A stretch of DNA of 57,078 bases from an uncultured Crocinitomix sp. (GTDB lineage Bacteria > Bacteroidota > Bacteroidia > Flavobacteriales_D > Crocinitomicaceae), in the NCBI GenBank assembly GCA_905478225.1, contig CAJQHR010000044.1, positions 1-57,078 of the forward strand. Reading direction: 5' to 3'. Positions 45,754-53,945 of this stretch are shown here, piece by piece. Numbering within the stretch: position 1 is the first letter of the stretch; every line of letters begins with the position of its first letter. The notes under the pieces are model-generated. The model worked only from the letters and a program-made list of their open reading frames with translations, ran no database searches and was not told where the DNA came from. Position numbers and translations under genes: made by a program.

Positions 45754-47019
45754 TTATCGTATTATATTTAAATAGCCCTTATATTCTGTAGCCTCTGCAT
45801 TATTAAGTCTAACCACGTAATAATAGGTGGAAGTTGGCAAATCTTTTCCTTTAAAGGTGCCGTCCCACCATTGCTCTTCTTGTGTATAATTTACTGCATT
45901 AAATACAAGTTGGCCAGATCGGTCGTAGATGTTAACTTCCATGTTCGGAAACTTTTCACTATTCAGAATATGCCAACGGTCGTTTACATTATCGCCATTT
46001 GGAGAAAAAGCCGAGTAAATTGTAATGACGTCACCTACAAATACAGTAACACTGTCTGTTGCAAAGCATCCTTCGTTTTCCATGGTTAAATAGTAGGTTG
46101 TTGTTCCTGGAGGACTTGCCACCGTGCTTAATGTTGTGGTGTTGGTTAAACTTGAACCGGGCGCCCATGTTGGACTGCCAACGCCCGAACCTGTTAAATT
46201 CACCTGTTCGCCTTCTTGGATCACTTGATCGGGTCCAGCTTCGGCCTCAACGGGTATAATTTCTAAATTAAGAATGTTTGAACTTGCGGGTTTTTCACAA
46301 AAATCCCCACAGGTTATCGTAAGAGATAAAGCACCATCTTCTGTTAACCCACTTGTTGAAAACGTATTGAAAGGCGAAGAAAAAATAGAGGCTCCGTTAT
46401 AAAACCACTCGTAATTTGCAGTATCACCACAATCGGTTATGATTACATCTATTGGTTGATTGAAATTTTGACAAATGCTCGTAGTTGAGGTTGAAATTGA
46501 TACCGTTGGGTCAGGTGTTTCTGTAGCTGTACCAGAAATACTAATATCAAAATCACACTCTGATGGCGAAGTAACACCGACACTAGAACCGCTCACTTGC
46601 ACATAATAGGTCGTGTTTGGATCTAAAACAATGATTTCAGTAATATCAAAATCAACTCCTGAATCGCCACAATTTGATAAAGGTGTAAAGGGTGTAACTC
46701 CGCATGCACCGCCTGTCTTATAAAAGAATGCTTGTAGATTTTGCCCAAATGTTGGATCTGGATTAAATACCAAGTTGGTGAAACTCACCGTGGCATTCCC
46801 GCCAACTGAATTTGTTGTAAAAATATACCAAACGGTGTTTTCTGAAGTGTAACAAAAATTATAATCAGAAGCTTGAGGGGTTGCGCCTGTTGTTGTGCCA
46901 CTTAACGCAACTCCTGGGCACAAGCGTTCAGCGTTATCACACACGTCATTACTGGGCTGTAAAAACACAGCGTGAGACATAAATGCAATAATCATACAAA
47001 CGTATTTGTTTACCATCAT
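45754..47019 (-). CDS. T9SS type B sorted surface protein
   Basis: This 421-residue protein has a signal peptide (VCMIIAFMSHAVFLQ) and a first beta-sandwich (about 25-165: CDNAERLCPGVAL to CDFDISISG). One or two PKD/Ig-like domains follow, including AGPDQVIQEGEQVNLTGSG, and the protein ends in a CHU_C domain (SAFSPNGDNVNDRWHIL, VNIYDRSGQLVF, LPTSTYYYVVRL). It is exported by the T9SS and probably attached to the surface. It is a small partner gene to the PorP/SprF gene 2 bases downstream, repeating the adhesin plus SprF layout of the giant gene. Confidence 0.9.
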   Translation of the reverse strand: MMVNKYVCMIIAFMSHAVFLQPSNDVCDNAERLCPGVALSGTTTGATPQASDYNFCYTSENTVWYIFTTNSVGGNATVSFTNLVFNPDPTFGQNLQAFFYKTGGACGVTPFTPLSNCGDSGVDFDITEIIVLDPNTTYYVQVSGSSVGVTSPSECDFDISISGTATETPDPTVSISTSTTSICQNFNQPIDVIITDCGDTANYEWFYNGASIFSSPFNTFSTSGLTEDGALSLTITCGDFCEKPASSNILNLEIIPVEAEAGPDQVIQEGEQVNLTGSGVGSPTWAPGSSLTNTTTLSTVASPPGTTTYYLTMENEGCFATDSVTVFVGDVITIYSAFSPNGDNVNDRWHILNSEKFPNMEVNIYDRSGQLVFNAVNYTQEEQWWDGTFKGKDLPTSTYYYVVRLNNAEATEYKGYLNIIR

Positions 47020-47250
47020 AGCTTTTTAAGGACAAGCGTAGCGCATAAATATACGTAAATAATACTTTGGAGTGAGCGGTGTTGCTGAAAAAGAAGTCTG
47101 AAATAGATAAGGGATTATATAAGGGCGACGAGAAGCGTGCATTGAAAGATTAAAAGAGACAAAATCTAAAAAATAAATGGGGTGATTTGCGATTTGTTTC
47201 GGTTATAACGCAATGAATTTATAGTATCTTAGTGCTTAAAATTGAAAAAA

Positions 47251-48504
47251 ATGAGCATAGATAATTATAATTACACGGTTTCGGAGCGCTTCATGAATTA
47301 TGCGAGAATAGATACTGAGGCGGACCCAAATTCGACAACATTTCCTTCAACAATGAAGCAAAAAGACTTGGGAAAGGTTTTGGTAAAAGAACTTCTTGAA
47401 ATAGGAGTTTCGGATGCTGAAATGGACGAGTGGGGTTATGTTTATGCTACGATTCCAGCAACTAATGGTAGTGAAAATGTGCCAACGGTTTGTTTTTGTG
47501 CACACATGGATACAGCTCCTGATTGCAGTGGTAAGAATGTAAAACCGATCCTTCATAAAAATTATGATGGAAACCCAATTACTTTGCCGGATGACACTGC
47601 GCAGATTATTACAACAGATAAACACCCTTATTTGAAAGAGAAAATAGGGGATGATATTATTACGGCAAGCGGTTTAACTTTATTGGGATCAGATGATAAA
47701 GCTGGTGTAGCGTGTATTATGGATTATGCCAATTTTATGTTAAATAACCCAGGTTTTGAGCACGGTAAAATTCGTATTCTATTTACACCAGATGAAGAAG
47801 TAGGAAGGGGTGTCGATCATATTGATATGGATCGTTTAAATGCAGATTACGGGTATACTTTGGATGGCGGTGTTCTTGGCTCTATCGAGGATGAAAGTTT
47901 CTCGGCAGATGCCGTTACCATTACAATTCATGGAATAAGCGCTCACCCAGGCTATGCAAAAAATAAATTAACAAATGCGATAAAAGTGGCATCTGATTTT
48001 ATTGATCAATTGCCAAAGGATTCTTGGTCGCCTGAAACAACTCAAGGCAGAGAAGGTTTCGTACATCCAACCTCAGTTTCGGGAATTATGGAAAAGGTGA
48101 AGGTTTCGTTTATTATTAGAGATCATATTACCGCCAAGTTAGCAGAATACGAAACACGATTGAAACAAATTTTAGATGATACAATCGCCAAATATCCAGG
48201 AGTAAATGCTGACTTTGAAGTAAAGGAACAGTATCGGAATATGAAGGAAATTATTAAAGATGTTCCTTTTGTGACTGATAACGCAATAGAAGCTATGAAA
48301 AGAGCTGGGATTGAACCAAGACCTGTAATTATTCGAGGTGGAACAGATGGGTCGCGACTTTCATTTATGGGCTTACCTTGTCCAAATCTTTTTACAGGTG
48401 AAATGGGAATTCATTCTAAGCATGAATATGTAAGTGTTCAGGATATGCAAAAGGCGGTAAAAACTATGGCGCACTTAACTGTGATTTGGCGAGAAAACGC
48501 CTAG
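47251..48504 (+). CDS. pepT: Peptidase T (tripeptide aminopeptidase)
   Basis: This M20 metallopeptidase removes the N-terminal residue of tripeptides in the cytoplasm. The protein is 417 residues from ATG 47251, which I prefer to the TTG three codons upstream. Zinc-site motifs are present: CAHMDTAPDCSG, LTLLGSDDKAGVA and FTPDEEVGRGVDHI, and the C-terminal His lies in GIHSKHEYV. It fits the peptide-uptake theme of the block to its left. It converges on the aminotransferase gene with a 14-base gap. Confidence 0.96.
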   Translation: MSIDNYNYTVSERFMNYARIDTEADPNSTTFPSTMKQKDLGKVLVKELLEIGVSDAEMDEWGYVYATIPATNGSENVPTVCFCAHMDTAPDCSGKNVKPILHKNYDGNPITLPDDTAQIITTDKHPYLKEKIGDDIITASGLTLLGSDDKAGVACIMDYANFMLNNPGFEHGKIRILFTPDEEVGRGVDHIDMDRLNADYGYTLDGGVLGSIEDESFSADAVTITIHGISAHPGYAKNKLTNAIKVASDFIDQLPKDSWSPETTQGREGFVHPTSVSGIMEKVKVSFIIRDHITAKLAEYETRLKQILDDTIAKYPGVNADFEVKEQYRNMKEIIKDVPFVTDNAIEAMKRAGIEPRPVIIRGGTDGSRLSFMGLPCPNLFTGEMGIHSKHEYVSVQDMQKAVKTMAHLTVIWRENA

Positions 48505-48516
48505 TTCAAGTGACCG

Positions 48517-48549
48517 AATTAAAAAAACAAATTTGTTTCCTTTTTAATT
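48517..48549. terminator. Possible two-way terminator hairpin
   Basis: AATTAAAAA (48517-48525) pairs with TTTTTAATT (48541-48549) around an inner palindrome AAACAAATTTGTTT. It lies between convergent pepT and the aminotransferase gene and includes the last codons of the latter. It is very AT-rich, so the call is weak. Confidence 0.35.
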
Positions 48550-49676
48550 GACCGTATCGCATTAATCAACGTTTCAATTTCGGCCGCACCATTATAGGCT
48601 TGAAAAGAAATGCGCAAATACGTATCTCCTGAAAAGGGGACTACGGGAATTTCTATTTTGTATTTAGCGTATAAAGCCTCCTTAAGCTCAAGTGGCCTTG
48701 TGGTCCGAATTGGAATGCTGCAAATTTGTCCCAAAAATTCGTCCTTAACAGGGCAAATGACATGGCTTTCTAATTCCTCAGCTACAATGGGGTAGTAATG
48801 TTGAAGTAAGTTGCGACATTCCTTTTTCCGATTTTCCCAATCATTTTCTTTTAAAAATTGGAGCGCGGCGGGTGTCGTTAAAAAAGCCGAGAAATCCCGA
48901 GTGCCTTGGTATTGATGATAATCTTGAAAACGCGACTCTGAAGGAAACTCGGCTTCATAGCCCCATGATATAATGAGCGGATCAATTTGGTCTTGTATTT
49001 GCTTGTTAACATATAAAAACGAACTGCCTTTTGGCGCTAACATCCATTTATGACAAGCTCCTGTATATACATCAGGATCAAGTGCTTTTAGGTCTAATGG
49101 AATGTGTGCGGGAACGTGTGCGCCATCTATTATGGTCATCAGGCCTAGCTCCTTAGCTCGCTCAATTATTTCCTTTACTGGAAATATTAAAGCCGTTGGA
49201 CTGGTGATTTGAGAGATGAATATAGTTTTGGTTTTGGGACTTAATCCACTCCAGAATTCGCGTAATATTTCAGCTTTGTTTGTTAAAGGTAATGTGATTT
49301 TTTGATGAATATATTTGGCGCCAACTTTTCGGCAATAATAGTTCCAAGTGCGATCCATGGCCCCGTACTCTTGATCCGTCGTTAAAATTTCATCCCCGGC
49401 TTTTAAATCTAAACTTTTAATCACTGTGTTCATTGCCGTGGATGGATTGGTCGTGTAAATTAAATCTGCTTTATCGCAGTTTATATATTCGGCCAACGCC
49501 TGTTTTGAATCATCTAAAAATGAAACACCTGTTTTGGTAATAAATTGAATCGGTTCTTGCTCCAGTTTCATCTGCCATTTTTGATAATCTTCAAAAACAG
49601 GTTTAGGACAAGCGCCAAATGAGCCATGATTCAAGAATGTAATTTCGGGATTTAATAAAAATTGATCTTTCAGCAT
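48519..49676 (-). CDS. Class V aminotransferase (isopenicillin-N-epimerase-like)
   Basis: This 385-residue PLP enzyme of fold type I starts with FLNHGSFGACPKPVFEDYQ. The PLP-Lys lies in ACHKWMLAPKGSSFLYV, with TIIDGAHVPAHIPLDL for the Asp that holds the pyridine nitrogen. Relatives include isopenicillin-N epimerase-like and cysteine desulfurase-like enzymes, and the real substrate cannot be told from sequence. It is unlikely to be IscS/SufS because the neighbours are not Fe-S genes. It faces pepT. Confidence 0.85.
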   Translation of the reverse strand: MLKDQFLLNPEITFLNHGSFGACPKPVFEDYQKWQMKLEQEPIQFITKTGVSFLDDSKQALAEYINCDKADLIYTTNPSTAMNTVIKSLDLKAGDEILTTDQEYGAMDRTWNYYCRKVGAKYIHQKITLPLTNKAEILREFWSGLSPKTKTIFISQITSPTALIFPVKEIIERAKELGLMTIIDGAHVPAHIPLDLKALDPDVYTGACHKWMLAPKGSSFLYVNKQIQDQIDPLIISWGYEAEFPSESRFQDYHQYQGTRDFSAFLTTPAALQFLKENDWENRKKECRNLLQHYYPIVAEELESHVICPVKDEFLGQICSIPIRTTRPLELKEALYAKYKIEIPVVPFSGDTYLRISFQAYNGAAEIETLINAIRSIKKETNLFF

Positions 49677-49759
49677 TTCTAGTTCAAGTTTATTTTGGAA
49701 TCAAAGCTAATAAAAATCATTGGCTATTCCTGAACGGCGAATTTCTGAAAACGGGGCGC

Positions 49760-50865
49760 TTATTTTGCTAACTTTTTAATTCCCAAAAAGGTGATTCCTG
49801 CAAGTCCTGCAAATCCAAAAAGAATCAAAAGGTAGTATTTATTGACTTTATTCGTTTCTTTAACAACCTCTCTTTCTAAGACAGCTGAATCTTCTTTTTG
49901 CACTTATTCTTCCGCGATAACACTTTTGTCTAACGAATAATCTACTTCTGCTAAAAGTGCATCTGAGTCTAAATTGAATTCTGTCCAATTAATAATGTAG
50001 TTTTTCCAATTATTATTATCGATAATAGTTTTATAGGGTACACCAGTAACCTTGTGGTTGCTTCCATCTACAATTGCATCAGAAGTGGAAATGTCTTTAT
50101 ACTTCTTTCGCAGCTCAATCATTTCATAAATTTTTGGTGTTGTCAATGTCGAATCAGCACCATAATATAATTCGGCAATATTGTAAAAGGCCTTCGCATG
50201 CTCTATGGATAAGGAATTGGTATAACAATCGGCTAAATCAATCATTAAAGAGGCCATTATTTGATCTGGTCCAGGTGAAAATGGAAATCGTTCTCTAATT
50301 TGAATCTCGAGTTGTGCTCTAGTGGCGGAATCTTTTTTTTGCTCAAGAGATAGTTCTAAAACGGATGTAAAGTCTAAAAAATCAGGGTTTTTATCTGTTT
50401 CATTTTTGTTTCTAAAACCTGAATGTGTATCCATTCACTCCCCGCATGCGCATCTGGGTTAATTTCGATTCCGCGCTTTATATAAAACAAAGCACTATCT
50501 AATTCTCCATTTAGCTCATAAGCAGTGCCTAAATTTGCCGCTATTTGATATTCTTGGGGTAAACTCTTATTGAGTTCTTTTAGTATGGCGAGCGATTCAT
50601 CTACTCTCCCAGTCTTCATCAAATAAACCGCATAATCTGACAGCATGTAGGCAGAATGGTATTTTTGAAAATCGGCCGCTAGCTTTGGGAGTTTAGATGC
50701 GATTAATTCTAAATTGAAGTTTTTGTTGAAATGCACAAAACCCTCGTCACCCCAGCTATGCATTTCCCCAACCTGATCAACGGTATGGTAATAGTTTATG
50801 CAGCCCAAGCTATTTTGAGCCCCAAATGCCATTATGAAAAAGAATATCGCAATGGATTGTTTCAT
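49760..50865 (-). pseudogene. TPR protein gene with a frameshift and an in-frame TAA
   Basis: From ATG 50865 the frame gives a signal peptide (SIAIFFFIMAFGAQNSLG) and TPR helices (YQIAANLGTAYELNG), then leaves frame at a run of five A (50403-50407). One extra A would restore ETKNETDKNPDFLD and the long second part (RERFPFSPGPDQIMASLM, which looks like the natural continuation). That part stops at TAA 49904-49906, but the same frame continues for 47 codons with a membrane helix (YYLLILFGFAGLAGITFLGI) to 49760. With one base added, the whole length is a clean 369 codons. Alternatively the last part is a separate GTG-started protein directly after the TAA. Confidence 0.7.
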
Positions 50866-51021
50866 GATAAATACTAACGCTTTTTCTTCAGACTTATTTT
50901 TCGGATAGAAAATTTGGTAAGGAATATATTCTATCACAAATAACTTGTCTTAAATTGAGTTATCTTTATTCGCTATTGATCCTTTTCCCATTTCAAGTGT
51001 TTTAGATGAAAACAATTTATT

Positions 51022-51549
51022 ATGATAAAAAAATTAATTAGCCTAATCTGTATTATTATGACGAGCACAACATTTAGTCAAACTTCAATTCATGATTTTA
51101 AATTCAATTCTATTGATGGAGTTGAGCAATCGTTTTCAAGTTTTAAAGGGGAAAAAATATTGATTGTAAATACCGCCTCGGAATGTGGTTTTACACCACA
51201 ATATCAAGAATTGCAAGCCCTACATCAATCTCACGGAGACAAACTTGTTATAATTGGCTTCCCAGCCAATAACTTTGGTGGACAAGAACCAGGAGATAAT
51301 AGCGAGATCAAGGCATTTTGCCAAGTGAATTATGGAGTTACTTTTTTAATGGCTGAGAAAGTATCAGTAGCTGGGTCAGATATTCATGCCATTTTTAAAT
51401 GGTTATGTGCGCAGTCTGGCGCCGAATTTGATGGCCCGATTCAGTGGAATTTCGAGAAATTTTTACTGGATGAAAAAGGTAAACTAATAAACCGTTATCG
51501 CAGTGGTGTCAAACCTAATTCTGAAAAGATCACGAGTTTGTTAAAATAG
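51022..51549 (+). CDS. Exported glutathione-peroxidase-family protein
   Basis: This 175-residue thiol peroxidase has an N-terminal signal-like segment (KLISLICIIMTSTTFSQ), so it is probably periplasmic. The peroxidatic Cys lies in NTASECGFTPQYQEL. The Gln lies in IIGFPANNFGGQEPG and the Trp-Asn pair in IQWNFEKFL, which completes the catalytic set. A further Cys in AFCQVNY is the likely resolving residue, so it is probably thioredoxin-dependent. It is monocistronic, upstream of etfB. Confidence 0.93.
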   Translation: MIKKLISLICIIMTSTTFSQTSIHDFKFNSIDGVEQSFSSFKGEKILIVNTASECGFTPQYQELQALHQSHGDKLVIIGFPANNFGGQEPGDNSEIKAFCQVNYGVTFLMAEKVSVAGSDIHAIFKWLCAQSGAEFDGPIQWNFEKFLLDEKGKLINRYRSGVKPNSEKITSLLK

Positions 51550-51575
51550 GGGGCAGAACATTGTCAAAATTTTGG

Positions 51576-51583
51576 TAAATTTG
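51576..51583 (+). promoter_or_regulatory. Candidate -7 element of etfBA
   Basis: TAAATTTG fits TAnnTTTG and lies 36 bases before the etfB ATG at 51620. No TTG at the standard spacing was found. Confidence 0.35.
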
Positions 51584-51619
51584 GAAGACTTTAAAATTTA
51601 ACAATAAATATAATACTAT

Positions 51620-52360
51620 ATGAAACTTTTAGTTTGTATCAGCAAGTCTCCTGATACGACCAGTAAAATTGATTTTACTGACAACAATACAAAGTTTAAC
51701 GAATCTGGCGTTCAGTATATCGTTAATCCTTATGATGAGTGGTATGCTTTGGTAAGGGCGTTAGAGTTGAAAGAACAAACTGGCGGAACGGTAACTACAA
51801 TTACTGTCGGTGGCGCTGCAGATGACCCTGTGATCAGAAAAGCATTGGCAATTGGAGCAGATAATGCTGTAAGAGTTGATGCCGAAGCAGGAGATGCATA
51901 TTATACGGCTTTCCAAATTGCAGAATATGCAAAGGCAAATCAATTTGATATCATTTTTACTGGTAAAGAAACAATAAACTATAACGGTTCTCAAGTTGGC
52001 GGAATGGTAGCAGAATTATTGGATCAACCTTTCGTAAGTTTGGCAACATCAATGGAAGTGAACAATAACGTTGCAGTAATCAACAAAGAAATGGTTGGCG
52101 GTGTCGAAGTGATTGAGTTAAACACTCCATTTGTAGTCAGTGCGGCGAAAGGAATGGCTGAACAACGCATTCCAAACATGAGAGGTATTATGGCGGCACG
52201 AACGAAACCTTTAGAGGTTGTTGCCCCTGTTGCTTGTGATCAAATGGTTTCCTTTGAAACCTATGAATTGCCTCCTGCAAAATCCGACTGTAAATATGTG
52301 GATGCAGAAAACATGGCCGAACTAGTTGATTTATTGCATAACGAAGCAAAAGTTATTTAA
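51620..52360 (+). CDS. etfB: Electron transfer flavoprotein subunit beta
   Basis: This 246-residue AMP-binding subunit pairs with EtfA and passes electrons from acyl-CoA and other dehydrogenases towards the quinone pool. Family segments are MKLLVCISKSPDT at the start, NPYDEWYALVRALELK, and a later TGKETINYNGSQVGGM motif. The C-terminal tail wraps the alpha subunit. etfA starts 10 bases after its stop, so they form an operon. Confidence 0.96.
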   Translation: MKLLVCISKSPDTTSKIDFTDNNTKFNESGVQYIVNPYDEWYALVRALELKEQTGGTVTTITVGGAADDPVIRKALAIGADNAVRVDAEAGDAYYTAFQIAEYAKANQFDIIFTGKETINYNGSQVGGMVAELLDQPFVSLATSMEVNNNVAVINKEMVGGVEVIELNTPFVVSAAKGMAEQRIPNMRGIMAARTKPLEVVAPVACDQMVSFETYELPPAKSDCKYVDAENMAELVDLLHNEAKVI

Positions 52361-52370
52361 AAAGAAAAAA

Positions 52371-53312
52371 ATGTCAGTATTAGTATATATAGATACCCTT
52401 AATGGTAAAATTGCGAAAAGCGCAATGGAAGCGGTTCAGTATGGGAGTAAGATTGGAACCACAACCGTAATAACTAACGGTTCTATTGGTGAAAGGTCCT
52501 TGGCAGAATTAGGCGCTGTTGGTGCATCAAAAGTTTTGGTGAACCGCGACTTGGCTTCAGATGATGCTGCTCAAACAGCGCGTTTAGTTAAAGCTGCTGC
52601 AGAATCGATAAACGCAGATACAATTGTTTTTTCGCAAGACTTAACTGGAAAAGCTGTTGCACCCCGTGTATCTGCTGCTCTAAAAGCCGGGTTGGCTTCT
52701 GGAGCAATTGCATTACCTGATAGTGATGGCACAATCAAGGTGAATGTGTTTTCTGGAAAAGCATTCGGAAAAGTTAAAGTGAATACAGCTAGCCGTGTAA
52801 TTGCATTAACCCCTAACGCTGTTGGTGTTGAAGCTGGAAGCGGCACCGCAACTGTGGAAGAATTCTCTGCTGATTTAGGCAATAGTTCTTACACAATTAA
52901 AGAAGTTAAAAAGCAAGAAGGTGATATTTTATTACCAGAGGCAGAGCTAGTTGTTTCGGCTGGAAGAGGCTTAAAAGGACCTGAAAATTGGGGTATTGTT
53001 GAAGATTTGGCAAAATCTCTTGGCGCTGCAACAGCTTGTTCAAGACCTGTGGCTGATATTGGTTGGCGCCCTCATCATGAGCATGTAGGACAAACGGGTG
53101 TCGCTATTCGACCAAACTTATACATTGCAGCAGGTATTTCTGGTGCAATTCAACATTTAGCTGGAGTAAACGGAAGTAAGGTGATTGTTGTAATTAACAC
53201 CGATCCAGAAGCGCCGTTTTTCAAAGCGGCTGATTATGGAATTGTTGGTGATGCATTTGAAGTTTTACCAAAACTAGCTGCCGAGATACAAAAATTGAAA
53301 GCACAAAATTAA
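52371..53312 (+). CDS. etfA: Electron transfer flavoprotein subunit alpha
   Basis: This 313-residue subunit carries the redox-active FAD. I chose ATG 52371 over the longer frame from 52326 because the latter would add a tail overlapping etfB and lacks family likeness. The C-terminal FAD domain is intact: VSAGRGLKGPENWG, SRPVADIGWRPHHEHVGQTG, LYIAAGISGAIQHLAG and VVINTDPEAPFF. It ends just before a terminator-like hairpin. Confidence 0.97.
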   Translation: MSVLVYIDTLNGKIAKSAMEAVQYGSKIGTTTVITNGSIGERSLAELGAVGASKVLVNRDLASDDAAQTARLVKAAAESINADTIVFSQDLTGKAVAPRVSAALKAGLASGAIALPDSDGTIKVNVFSGKAFGKVKVNTASRVIALTPNAVGVEAGSGTATVEEFSADLGNSSYTIKEVKKQEGDILLPEAELVVSAGRGLKGPENWGIVEDLAKSLGAATACSRPVADIGWRPHHEHVGQTGVAIRPNLYIAAGISGAIQHLAGVNGSKVIVVINTDPEAPFFKAADYGIVGDAFEVLPKLAAEIQKLKAQN

Positions 53313-53320
53313 AAACCTAT

Positions 53321-53350
53321 AAGGGGTCGATTCGAAATTGGCCCCTTTTT
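53321..53350 (+). terminator. Rho-independent terminator after etfA
   Basis: AAGGGGTC (53321-53328) pairs with GGCCCCTT (53340-53347) with one G-T pair and an 11-base loop, and is followed by a T run. It lies 8 bases after the etfA stop and directly before the nuclease gene, so transcription of the latter probably starts anew or by readthrough. Confidence 0.75.
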
Positions 53351-53356
53351 CGTTTT

Positions 53357-53941
53357 ATGGAAAAAATTGAGTTAAAAATTATTGGACTATCATACAGTGA
53401 AACACAATCAGGAGCATATGCTCTCGTGTTGGCTGAAAAAACGGGTTCACGTCGTTTACCAATAATTATTGGTGGCTTTGAAGCACAATCTATTGCAATT
53501 GAATTAGAGAAAATGAAACCTTCTCGGCCTTTAACGCATGACCTTTTCAAAACTTTTGTGGAGTCATTTAATGTTAAAATAAAAGAAGTCGTAATTTATA
53601 ACTTAGTCGAAGGTGTTTTTTACGCTAAAATTATTTGTGACAAACAAGGTGAAATCATTGAAATTGATTCAAGAACGAGTGACGCTATTGCAATTGGCAT
53701 TAGAGCATCAAGTCCTGTTTATACATTTGAACATATCTTAAGTTCTGCCGGAATTCAATTAGAAGATGAGGCAGAAGGCGAAACGGCTATTGAAAGTGCT
53801 GAAGCTGAAGAAGAACCCAAAGGAAATGAATTAGCAGCAGCAACTAAAGTTGAATTAGAGAGATTACTCCAAGAAGCTATTGACCATGAGGATTACGAGA
53901 GAGCATCCGAAATTCGGGATGAATTGAATAAAGGAAATTAA
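53357..53941 (+). CDS. Bifunctional nuclease (BFN/DUF151) with UVR motif
   Basis: This 194-residue protein begins with a BFN domain (about 1-135): GAYALVLAEKTGSRRLPIII, GGFEAQSIA, and later IDSRTSDAIAIGI. An acidic linker and a C-terminal UvrB/UvrC-type helix pair (about 164-191, LLQEAIDHEDYERASEIRDE) follow. Plant and Thermotoga members have been reported with RNase/DNase activity; the role in Bacteroidota is not established. The NupC gene follows after 4 bases, so they are likely cotranscribed. Confidence 0.85.
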   Translation: MEKIELKIIGLSYSETQSGAYALVLAEKTGSRRLPIIIGGFEAQSIAIELEKMKPSRPLTHDLFKTFVESFNVKIKEVVIYNLVEGVFYAKIICDKQGEIIEIDSRTSDAIAIGIRASSPVYTFEHILSSAGIQLEDEAEGETAIESAEAEEEPKGNELAAATKVELERLLQEAIDHEDYERASEIRDELNKGN

Positions 53942-53945
53942 GCCA

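Noticed and set aside
50374-50434. Two overlapping independent genes at 50374-50434
   Set aside because: The overlap is better explained by a one-base slip in an A run, since the products join into one continuous TPR protein.
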